Under the pieces are notes generated by a model that had not been told where the DNA came from, made no database searches, and worked only from the letters and a program-made list of their open reading frames with translations. The position numbers and the translations under genes were made by a program. A stretch of 9,057 bases of DNA from Acidaminococcus sp050873445 (lineage in GTDB: Bacteria; Bacillota; Negativicutes; Acidaminococcales; Acidaminococcaceae), in assembly GCF_050873445.1 (NCBI RefSeq), contig NZ_JBNMIU010000068.1, positions 1 to 9,057 of the forward strand. Direction: 5' to 3'. Positions 1 through 5,438 of this stretch are shown here, one piece after another; position 1 is the stretch's first letter; the number at the start of each line of letters is the position of its first letter.

Positions 1-1
1 C

Positions 2-61
2 AAGAACTTTAAACGATTTCGAGGAAGGATATTACTGTTGTCTAAGGTAAAACTAAATTAA
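2..61 (+). CDS. ISL3-family transposase, C-terminal fragment
   Basis: The plus-strand frame from base 2 encodes KNFKRFRGRILLLSKVKLN and stops at TAA (59-61). A short tail of this kind (an NFxxFRxRI-like stretch, rich in Arg and Lys) resembles how ISL3-family DDE transposases end, and its place about 80 bases inside a putative terminal inverted repeat agrees. Only 19 residues are visible, so catalytic residues and the intactness of the enzyme cannot be judged. It is convergent with the unknown minus-strand gene at 216-1127. It could instead be a chance open frame, but position and composition favour the transposase reading. Confidence 0.5.
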   Translation, partial: KNFKRFRGRILLLSKVKLN

Positions 62-63
62 AG

Positions 64-93
64 ATGGACGTAAGCAAAAATGCTCACGTCCAT
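64..93. terminator. Hairpin between transposase stop and IS end, possible terminator
   Basis: ATGGACGT (64-71) pairs with ACGTCCAT (86-93). The stem continues as AGC/GCT around an AAAAAT loop. The single A/C mismatch at 72/85 becomes a G-U wobble in the minus-strand RNA, giving an unbroken 12-bp stem followed by CTTTAATTT. This suggests it works better against transcription entering the element from the right than against the transposase message. The U-tract is weak on either strand, so termination is only an inference. Confidence 0.4.
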
Positions 94-117
94 GAATGGT
101 GGATGATTTGAAATTCG

Positions 118-139
118 CCCCAACATTTGACAAAGAACC
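118..139. repeat. Putative terminal inverted repeat of the ISL3-like element
   Basis: The outer end reads CAACATTTGACAAAGAACC and is followed by AT-rich DNA. The outer boundary (139) is set by the family-like AACC end. The inner boundary is a guess, because the matching left repeat is outside the window. Confidence 0.5.
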
Positions 140-173
140 TATTTATTTCCCGATGATAGAACCGCAGATAGAA

Positions 174-205
174 CCAAAAAATACCCGGCCCACTAAGGCC
201 GGGTA
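174..205 (-). terminator. Rho-independent terminator of the unknown gene
   Basis: In the minus-strand RNA a perfect 9-bp GC-rich stem (TACCCGGCC, positions 205-197, with GGCCGGGTA, 190-182) encloses a 6-nt loop and is followed directly by six U residues (181-176). It begins 11 bases after the stop codon of the 216-1127 gene, so it is clearly that gene's terminator and shields the IS end from its transcription. Confidence 0.92.
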
Positions 206-215
206 ACGAATACTC

Positions 216-1127
216 TCAGAAATCAATTTTGATCTGCTGGGGTGCCCTTTTCAGTTCCAGGATACAGGTGATAATATAGTCGGAAGAAAGCTTTCCATTC
301 TTCACTGCCTGATGGACATAGTAGCGGATCCGCAGCATGTCACCCTTCCGGAAAGACAGTTCTCCTTTGTCAACTTTTTGAAGGAAATCCTTATCTTCAA
401 TGGATGCCCAGAAGGAATTTGTTCCATCGGACAGACGCCATTTTCCCAAGTCGAAGTTCACAGAGATGATCCGGGCCAGCATTTCCTGTTCTGCAGTGTC
501 GGCTTCTATATCACCTTCATCAGCCGCAGGAGGAGCCTTGAAAAGTTCTGTTTCCCCCTTGTCGACTTGCAGCAGGGTCTGGTTCTTCGTGTTCCGGTCC
601 GGGTCCCGCAGTTCGAATCCATTGATTCCTTCCTTCTTCACAGGCTCGATGATCTTTTCCACGCTGATCCGGCAATCTACACTCAAGAAAACCTTGATGG
701 TGTTCTGGTCGGTCTGGATGGTCTCTCCATCAGCCAGAGTGATTTCTCCCCTGTGGGCGTCAATGTTTTTGATCTTGCGGCCATGGATTTTTTTTATCAG
801 CCAGAAAATCCCCTTGCCGGCCGCAGTGCCCCACCCCAGGACCGTGAGCAGATCCGTCAGGCCGGTTTTCTGGGCGGTCGACATGAAAAGTTTTACTTGC
901 TGCAGAATATCCAAATTCAGGAGGAAGGTAATGTCAAAAGAGCCTTTGTGAAGGCTGTCCTGATTGAGCATGACCTTGACCGGCTTCGTGCCCCCAATCG
1001 CCCGGCAGGCGCTTTCAACCAGTTCTGTAAAGGCCAGCAGTGCTGGTGCCAGATCTTTTACAGGCATAGTTCCATCATTCAGGCCAGAACCCGTATAGGC
1101 AATCCTTGCTTTTTTGATTGTGTTCAC
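216..1127 (-). CDS. Protein of unknown function, 303 residues
   Basis: I do not recognise a named family with confidence. The chosen start is GTG at 1127-1125 because GGAGGT (1139-1134) lies 6 bases before it and a promoter lies at 1159-1167. The open frame continues to 1307 but overlaps the promoter and the tRNA terminator there. The protein begins with a compact alpha/beta-looking region (residues 5-85) carrying LNDGTMPVKDLAPALLAF and HKGSFDITFLL. A hydrophobic glycine-rich stretch follows (about 93-112), then a basic patch (113-121). There is an acidic linker (about 198-220) and a C-terminal region (about 221-295) with FWASIEDKDFLQKVDKGE and FRKGDMLRIR that looks like a small beta-barrel-type module. 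There is no signal peptide. It is monocistronic, with its own promoter and terminator, between a tRNA array and an IS end, which is a typical accessory-gene location. Similar GS-L-DGTM-DLAPAL starts occur, as I recall, in scattered uncharacterised proteins of mobile regions. Confidence 0.85.
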   Translation of the reverse strand: MNTIKKARIAYTGSGLNDGTMPVKDLAPALLAFTELVESACRAIGGTKPVKVMLNQDSLHKGSFDITFLLNLDILQQVKLFMSTAQKTGLTDLLTVLGWGTAAGKGIFWLIKKIHGRKIKNIDAHRGEITLADGETIQTDQNTIKVFLSVDCRISVEKIIEPVKKEGINGFELRDPDRNTKNQTLLQVDKGETELFKAPPAADEGDIEADTAEQEMLARIISVNFDLGKWRLSDGTNSFWASIEDKDFLQKVDKGELSFRKGDMLRIRYYVHQAVKNGKLSSDYIITCILELKRAPQQIKIDF

Positions 1128-1158
1128 GTTTGTACCTCCCCCCCCTCTGATTTGTTTC

Positions 1159-1167
1159 ATTATACCA
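1159..1167 (-). promoter_or_regulatory. Extended -10 promoter of the unknown gene
   Basis: The minus strand carries TGG-TATAAT (1167-1159), a consensus -10 hexamer with the TGn extension. No good -35 hexamer sits 16-18 bases upstream, which the extended -10 would compensate for. The start site would fall near 1152, leaving a leader of about 25 bases with an eight-G run merging into GGAGGT before the GTG start. Confidence 0.7.
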
Positions 1168-1248
1168 TGGAAAATCCCAAATCCATCATGAAAAAATAGG
1201 AAACAAATAGAGAATATGGTACAATATGAAGCGACATCAAATGATAAT

Positions 1249-1332
1249 AAAAGAGAACCAGAAACATGGGCAATCCCATCGTGGAAGCAGTTCCACGTGT
1301 TATTCATATTGCCTTGTGTTTTCTGGTCCTCT
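1249..1332 (-). terminator. Large multi-stem terminator after the tRNA array
   Basis: The RNA read leftward from tRNA-Trp folds into three nested stems. The outer stem is about 15 bp (1332-1317 with 1266-1252, one bulged base). The middle stem is GGCAAT/ATTGCC (1313-1308 with 1274-1269), and the inner one is CGTGGAA/TTCCACG (1297-1291 with 1286-1280) around a CTGC loop. The one imperfect pair of the outer stem is G-U on this strand but A/C on the other, which supports minus-strand function. UUU-AUUAU follows. It begins 10 bases after the tRNA CCA end, so termination of the tRNA transcript is the simplest role. At more than 80 nt it is much larger than a normal intrinsic terminator and could also be a stable small RNA. 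Confidence 0.65.
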
Positions 1333-1342
1333 GTTAAATCGA

Positions 1343-1416
1343 TGGCAGGAGTACTAGGATTCGAACCCAGATCGACGGTTTTGGAGACCGTTGCTCTACC
1401 ATTGAACTATACTCCT
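1343..1416 (-). tRNA. tRNA-Trp (CCA anticodon)
   Basis: This is a complete 74-nt cloverleaf. Acceptor arm AGGAGTA pairs with TACTCCT, and the anticodon stem ACGGT/ACCGT frames loop CTCCAAA with anticodon CCA at 1384-1382. The T arm CTGGG-TTCGAAT-CCTAG follows, then discriminator G and an encoded CCA (1345-1343). It is the last gene of the array, one base after tRNA-Gly. Confidence 0.96.
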
Positions 1417-1417
1417 A

Positions 1418-1492
1418 TGGAGCGGAAAACGAGATTCGAACTCGCGACCCCCACCTTGGCAAGGTGATGCTCTACCACTGAGCTACTTCCGC
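1418..1492 (-). tRNA. tRNA-Gly (GCC anticodon)
   Basis: This is a complete 75-nt tRNA. Acceptor GCGGAAG pairs with TTTCCGC with one G-U pair at the base. The anticodon stem CACCT region frames loop TTGCCAA with anticodon GCC at 1460-1458. A standard GTTCGAATC T loop, discriminator T and an encoded CCA (1420-1418) are present. It is the middle gene of the array, two bases after tRNA-Asp. Confidence 0.96.
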
Positions 1493-1494
1493 AT

Positions 1495-1571
1495 TGGCGA
1501 CCCAGGACGGACTCGAACCGACGATCTCCGCCGTGACAGGGCGGCATTCTAACCAACTGAACTACTGGGCC
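1495..1571 (-). tRNA. tRNA-Asp (GTC anticodon)
   Basis: This is a complete 77-nt tRNA. Acceptor GGCCCAG pairs with CTGGGTC (one G-U). The anticodon stem frames loop CTGTCAC with anticodon GTC at 1537-1535. The T loop is GTTCGAGTC, with discriminator G and an encoded CCA (1497-1495). It is the first gene of the Asp-Gly-Trp array and lies about 30 bases downstream of the predicted transcription start. Confidence 0.96.
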
Positions 1572-1608
1572 GTTGTCGTTTCAACGCTCTCGCGTCATCG
1601 ACCTGTTT

Positions 1609-1637
1609 AGTATACAATAGCTTGACAGTTTTGTCAA
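1609..1637 (-). promoter_or_regulatory. Strong promoter of the tRNA-Asp-Gly-Trp array
   Basis: The minus strand has a perfect -35 TTGACA (1637-1632), a 17-base spacer and a -10 TATACT (1614-1609). Such near-consensus spacing fits a stable-RNA promoter. The -35 is one arm of a perfect inverted repeat, TTGACA-AAAC-TGTCAA, so the first spacer bases mirror it. The promoter sits only 13 bases behind the pheT stop codon, and no classical terminator separates the two, so pheST transcription may read into the array. Confidence 0.88.
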
Positions 1638-1650
1638 CAAGTTTTTAAAA

Positions 1651-4089
1651 TTAATCTCTCAGTTCTGCTTCGAACTGCTCCTGGACCTTCTTCACCACCT
1701 GGGCGATGATATCGTTAACTTCCTTATCTTTCAAGGTCCGGTTCAGATCTTGGAAGGTCAGGCTGAAAGCCACGGACTTGCACCCTGCTTTCACCTGCTT
1801 GCCGGCATATACGTCAAACAGGCGTACATCCTTCAGCAACGGGCCAGCCTGGGTACGGATTGCGGCCATCAGATCTACTGCACTCACAGCTACGGGCACT
1901 ACCACAGCAATATCCCGGCTGGTGCTGGGGAACTGCGGAATATGGGTAAATTGCGGGATTTTCTCTGCATCTTCCACAAAACTGCTCAGATCCACTTCCA
2001 GTACATAGGTTTCAGCACTGAGACCGAACTGTTCCTGGACCCGGGGATGCAGCGCCCCCATGAAGCCCACTTCCCTGCCGTTATGCAGCACAGTGCAGCT
2101 CTTGCCGGGGTGCAGGAACCCTTCTTTCGGGGCAGCATAGGTCACACCGGCAGCCTGCAGGGCTTCCAGCACTTCTTCCAGAGTCCCTTTCAAATCGAAG
2201 AAGTCCACAGCGTCCTTGCTTTCGGTCCAGTTCAGTTCGTTCCGTTTGCCGGAGAGTACGATACACAGACGTGTCTTTTCCGTGGGCTGTTCAGTGAGCG
2301 GCAGAGCCTTGGGCAGGAACACCCGTCCCAGTTCGAACAGGGCAATCCGTTCGGTCTGACGGGCCTGATTATAGGCAGCGGTGTTCAGCAGACTGGGTAC
2401 CAGGGTGGTACGCATGGTCTTGAAGTCATCGCTGATGGGGTTGATTACCTGGATGGCCTGACGTCTCTTGTCTTCCGCAGGCAGTCCCAGTTTGTCGAAA
2501 TCACCGTAGTTAATGAAGGTATACGTCATTACTTCGTCCAGACCGATGCCGGTCAGGGTATCGCGTACCTTGTCCTTCACATCTTCAATGGGAGCCTGGC
2601 CGCCCCGGGCCATATCCAGCTGAGGCAATGTGGACGGAATCTTGTCATAGCCGTACATCCGGGCCACTTCTTCGGAAAGATCCGCATCACAGGTACAGTC
2701 ATTCCGCCAGGTGGGCACGGTCACCAGCCAGCTGCCGTCAGCCTGGTCAGCCACAGTGAAGCTCAAGCCTTCCAGGATTTTCCGCATCTGCTGATCGGTA
2801 ATCTCTTCAGTACCGATACGGCGGCGCAAGGCTTCCGGTACGGCTTTGATTTTCACAGGTTCCTGAGGTACAGGATAATCTTCCACCACGCCAGGAACGG
2901 CTTCACAGGCGCCCATTTCTTCCAGCAAATGGACGGCCCGGTTCAGGGCATCATGGTCGCGGATGGTATCCACACCCCGTTCGAACCGCTGGGAAGCTTC
3001 ACTGCGCAGGCCCAGATCTTTGGAAGTATGACGGATGCTGGGGCCGTAGAAGGTAGCAGATTCCAGCATGACTTTCACGGTCTTGCCGGTAACTTCGGTA
3101 GCCAGCCCTCCCATGACACCGCCCAGGCCGATGGCTTTTTCCGGATCGGAGATGACAATCATGTTGGGAGTCAGGTCCCGTTTCTGGCCATCCAGGGTTA
3201 CCAGGGTTTCCCCTTCCTTTGCCCGGCGCACAATCCAGGTGTGATCCTTGACAGTATCGTAGTCATAGGCATGCATGGGCTGGCCCAGTTCCATCATCAC
3301 GTAGTTGGTCACATCCACCACATTGTTGATGGGGCGGATGTTCACAGCCCGCAGCAGTTTCTGCATCCATTCAGGGGATTCCGTCACTTTGATGTCTTTC
3401 ACCATACGCAGTGCGAACCGGGTACACAGATCCTTGCACTGGATTTCCACTCTGGCTTCATCGGCCACGTTGCCAGCTGCAGCGTCTTTCGTATCCAGAG
3501 CGGGCAGGCGCAGGGTCTGATCCAGCACGGCAGCGGTCTCACGGGCCAGGCCCAGCATATTGAAACAGTCGCTGCGGTTGGCAGTCAGGTCGATATCCAG
3601 GACCACATCGTCCAGTCCCAGCTGTTTTTTCACGTCCACGCCGACAGGGGTATCCGCCGGCAGGATGAAGATGCCATCCCTCTGTTCGGGCAGCAGCAGT
3701 TTGGAGTCGATGCCCAGTTCCCCGGCGCTGCACAGCATGCCGTTGGAATCCAGCCCCCGCATCTTGGCGGCTTTCAGGGTCATTCCGCCAGGCAGATGGG
3801 AACCCACTACAGCCACCGGTACCATATCGCCCTGGTGTACGTTCTGAGCCCCGGTGAGGATCTGGGTCAGCTCACCTTTGCCCAGATCCATCTGGCATAC
3901 CCACAGATGGTCAGAATCGGGATGGCGCTCAATGGAAGCCACTTTGCCGGTGATAACCCCTTCCAGGCCTTCGCCCAAATGGATTACCTGTTCTACTTCC
4001 AGGCCCACCCGAGTCAGTTTGTCCGCCAGTACCTCCGGAGTAACCGGGATATCTACATATTGTTTCAGCCAATTGATCGATGCTAACAT
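1651..4089 (-). CDS. pheT: Phenylalanyl-tRNA synthetase beta subunit
   Basis: This is the large subunit of the cytoplasmic alpha2-beta2 class IIc synthetase that charges tRNA-Phe. At 812 residues it has the usual bacterial length and complete domain order. The N-terminal part contains an EMAP/OB tRNA-binding domain (about 39-150). The B3/B4 editing module (about 210-395) hydrolyses mischarged Tyr-tRNA-Phe and has the typical QPMHAYD (H273), GLGGVMGG (321-328) and LESATF (E343) motifs. A B5 domain (about 412-485) ends in EVARMYGYDKIP. A catalytic-like but inactive core (about 490-700) follows, then a C-terminal ferredoxin-fold anticodon-binding domain (about 718-811) starting FPSTSRDIAVVV. The ATG start has GGGAGG 9 bases upstream. 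It follows pheS by 17 bases in the same transcript and so falls under the T-box leader. No damage is visible. Confidence 0.98.
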   Translation of the reverse strand: MLASINWLKQYVDIPVTPEVLADKLTRVGLEVEQVIHLGEGLEGVITGKVASIERHPDSDHLWVCQMDLGKGELTQILTGAQNVHQGDMVPVAVVGSHLPGGMTLKAAKMRGLDSNGMLCSAGELGIDSKLLLPEQRDGIFILPADTPVGVDVKKQLGLDDVVLDIDLTANRSDCFNMLGLARETAAVLDQTLRLPALDTKDAAAGNVADEARVEIQCKDLCTRFALRMVKDIKVTESPEWMQKLLRAVNIRPINNVVDVTNYVMMELGQPMHAYDYDTVKDHTWIVRRAKEGETLVTLDGQKRDLTPNMIVISDPEKAIGLGGVMGGLATEVTGKTVKVMLESATFYGPSIRHTSKDLGLRSEASQRFERGVDTIRDHDALNRAVHLLEEMGACEAVPGVVEDYPVPQEPVKIKAVPEALRRRIGTEEITDQQMRKILEGLSFTVADQADGSWLVTVPTWRNDCTCDADLSEEVARMYGYDKIPSTLPQLDMARGGQAPIEDVKDKVRDTLTGIGLDEVMTYTFINYGDFDKLGLPAEDKRRQAIQVINPISDDFKTMRTTLVPSLLNTAAYNQARQTERIALFELGRVFLPKALPLTEQPTEKTRLCIVLSGKRNELNWTESKDAVDFFDLKGTLEEVLEALQAAGVTYAAPKEGFLHPGKSCTVLHNGREVGFMGALHPRVQEQFGLSAETYVLEVDLSSFVEDAEKIPQFTHIPQFPSTSRDIAVVVPVAVSAVDLMAAIRTQAGPLLKDVRLFDVYAGKQVKAGCKSVAFSLTFQDLNRTLKDKEVNDIIAQVVKKVQEQFEAELRD

Positions 4090-4106
4090 TGTTCCTTGCC
4101 TCCCAC

Positions 4107-5129
4107 TCAGAATTGACGGATGAACCGCAGATCGTTTTCAAAGAACAGACGCAGGTCATCAATGCCGTAACGCAGCATGGCGATCCGTTCCACACCCATC
4201 CCGAAGGCAAAGCCCTTCATCTTGTCGGGATCATAGCCGCTCATGCGCAGTACGTTGGGATGGACCATACCAGCACCCAGGATTTCCAGCCAGCCGGAAT
4301 TCTTGCATACCCGGCAGCCTTTGCCTCCGCACATCACGCAGCTGATGTCCACTTCGCAGGAAGGTTCCGTAAAAGGAAAGAAGCTGGGACGCAGACGGAT
4401 TTTCACGCTGTCTCCGAACATTTCCTTGCAGAATAATTCCAGAGTGCCCTTCAGGTCAGCCAGAGAGATGTCCTTGTCCACTACCAGACCTTCCACCTGA
4501 TGGAACATAGGAGAATGGGTGGCATCGTAGTCGTTGCGGTATACGGTGCCGGGACAAATCATGCGAATCGGAGTATTGGGCAGCCGACTCTGCATGGTAC
4601 GGGCCTGCACACCGGAAGTCTGGGTCCGCAACAGGATATCATCGGTAATGTAGAACGTATCCTGCATGTCACGGGCAGGATGGTCTTTTGGCAGGTTCAA
4701 AGCTTCAAAGTTGAAGTAATCCGTTTCGATTTCGGGTCCTTCTTCCACTTCGAAGCCCATACGCATGAACACTTTCTTGATGTCCCGCAGGGTCTGGGTT
4801 ACCGGATGCAGATGGCCCATGGCCAGTTTGCGGCCAGGCAGAGTGAAGTCCACTCTTTCGCTGGCCATTTTTTCTTCCAGCTGACGGGCTTCCAACAATT
4901 TCATCTGGTCATTGATGCGGGCTTCCACTTTTGCCCGTACTTCATTGACCATTTTGCCGATTTTCGGCCGTTCTTCCGCAGCCACATCGCCCAGGCTCCG
5001 CAGGATGGAGGTCAGGGCCCCCTTCTTGCCCAGGTATTGCACCCGAATATTCTTCAAATCGTCTACACTTTTGACTTCGCTAAGATCCTTCTGGATCTTT
5101 TCCCGCAATTCCTGCAGTTTGTCACTCAT
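4107..5129 (-). CDS. pheS: Phenylalanyl-tRNA synthetase alpha subunit
   Basis: This is the catalytic subunit, which forms Phe-AMP and transfers Phe to tRNA-Phe. It has 340 residues, normal for bacteria. An N-terminal coiled coil (about 1-85) that contacts tRNA precedes the class II core. Motif 1 lies around HPVTQTLRDIKKVF (108-121), motif 2 around GTVYRNDYDATHSPMFHQVEG (194-214), and motif 3 around GFAFGMGVERIAM (306-318). A308 in the GFAFGMG segment corresponds by motif to the alanine that sets side-chain size in E. coli PheS. A CxxC-x4-CxxC cluster (C264, C267, C272, C275) is present, as in many Bacillota homologues. The start is ATG at 5129-5127 because AGGAGG lies 7 bases before it. An in-frame ATG at 5168 lies inside the T-box terminator loop and is rejected. 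It is the first gene of pheST. Confidence 0.98.
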   Translation of the reverse strand: MSDKLQELREKIQKDLSEVKSVDDLKNIRVQYLGKKGALTSILRSLGDVAAEERPKIGKMVNEVRAKVEARINDQMKLLEARQLEEKMASERVDFTLPGRKLAMGHLHPVTQTLRDIKKVFMRMGFEVEEGPEIETDYFNFEALNLPKDHPARDMQDTFYITDDILLRTQTSGVQARTMQSRLPNTPIRMICPGTVYRNDYDATHSPMFHQVEGLVVDKDISLADLKGTLELFCKEMFGDSVKIRLRPSFFPFTEPSCEVDISCVMCGGKGCRVCKNSGWLEILGAGMVHPNVLRMSGYDPDKMKGFAFGMGVERIAMLRYGIDDLRLFFENDLRFIRQF

Positions 5130-5150
5130 GTTCGCGCCTCCTAAACAAAG

Positions 5151-5180
5151 AAAACCTCCGCCCCACAAGGGGCGAAGGTT
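5151..5180 (-). terminator. T-box regulatory terminator
   Basis: AACCT-T-CGCCCC (5180-5169) pairs with GGGGCG-G-AGGTT (5164-5153) as a 12-bp stem containing one U-G pair, with a TTGT loop and a following UUUU-C-UUU stretch. It lies just behind the T-box and 22 bases before the pheS start, so it is the attenuator that the antiterminator must disrupt. Confidence 0.9.
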
Positions 5181-5368
5181 CGCGGTACCACCCTATTTTA
5201 TACTCTTGCAGCCGATAACGCAGCCAGCGCCGGACCTACTCCGTTCAGTCCGATTGCTCCCAGGTGAACTTCATCTCTTCCTTTCGCACCGGGCTCCCAC
5301 CTGTCCCCGGTTCTCTGGTCCTGCAAGAAAAGATTACTCTCCTGTTCATCACAAGATATGGAATTAAT
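5151..5368 (-). ncRNA. T-box leader (tRNA-Phe responsive) of pheST
   Basis: The leader carries the hallmark T-box AGGGTGGTACCGCG (5194-5181), whose UGGU (5190-5187) would pair with the ACCA end of uncharged tRNA-Phe. Upstream, a stem I region can be seen with AGAGTAATC on its 5' side, a distal ACCGGG/CCCGGT stem, and GAAG-TTC-ACC on its 3' side. The TTC at 5268-5266 is the specifier codon for Phe. When tRNA-Phe is uncharged, binding favours the antiterminator and pheST is expressed. When it is charged, the terminator at 5151-5180 forms. The 5' end is inferred from the promoter and the stem I boundaries were read by eye. Confidence 0.93.
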
Positions 5369-5374
5369 GTATTC

Positions 5375-5403
5375 AGTATAGCATAAGAAAAGAGGCAGTG
5401 CAA
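5375..5403 (-). promoter_or_regulatory. Promoter of the T-box leader and pheST
   Basis: The minus strand has a -35 TTGCAC (5403-5398), a 17-base spacer and a -10 TATACT (5380-5375) preceded by TGC, an extended -10. The start site would be near 5368. It lies 36 bases downstream of the dipeptidase stop codon, so pheST has its own promoter although the genes lie head to tail. Confidence 0.85.
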
Positions 5404-5438
5404 GGGCTGTTAAGGCCAGGATATCCATCACCCACTGC

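Larger units (their letters stand above)
1..139 (+). mobile_element. Right end of an ISL3-family insertion sequence (partial, runs off the left edge)
   Basis: Three things in a row fit the right end of an ISL3-family element: the tail of a basic transposase-like reading frame (2-61), a hairpin (64-93), and a terminus reading CAACATTTGACAAAGAACC (121-139). The TTGACAAAGA(A/G)CC ending is what I recall for terminal inverted repeats of this family, which moves by a DDE transposase and usually makes 8-bp target duplications in AT-rich DNA. The next eight bases, TATTTATT (140-147), would be the duplicated target, but the other copy lies outside the window. The match is from memory, and the left end cannot be seen. 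Confidence 0.6.

Noticed and set aside
155..175. Direct repeat GATAGAACC twice, 12 bases apart
   Set aside because: There are only two short copies next to the terminator and the IS end. That is not enough to call a CRISPR, an iteron or an att site.
1128..1307. N-terminal extension of the unknown gene by 60 residues to an ATG at 1307
   Set aside because: It would run through the tRNA terminator and the gene's own -10 element, and it has no ribosome-binding site. The GTG at 1127 has a strong GGAGGT at ideal distance. The ATG at about 1160 overlaps the -10 hexamer itself.
1216..1467. Plus-strand frame of 83 codons across the tRNAs (…GFEPRSTVLETVALPLNYTPM…)
   Set aside because: It is the antisense of tRNA-Trp and tRNA-Gly. 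This kind of translation is a well-known false gene call over tRNA arrays.
1750..4086. Plus-strand open frame of 778 codons opposite pheT
   Set aside because: It is a mirror of the pheT codon pattern, with no ribosome-binding site and no recognisable domains. The pheT reading is certain. Other long plus-strand frames opposite pheS, the dipeptidase, kinase and regulator are rejected for the same reason.
5130..5168. Longer pheS start at an ATG at 5168
   Set aside because: It lies in the loop region of the T-box terminator and adds an implausible glycine-rich lead. The ATG at 5129 has AGGAGG at 7 bases and gives the usual PheS N-terminus.
5395..5438. Possible terminator GCAGTG/CACTGC behind the dipeptidase gene
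   Set aside because: The stem is only 6 bp with a 30-base loop, it overlaps the pheST -35, and the following T-rich stretch is interrupted. It is too weak to call.
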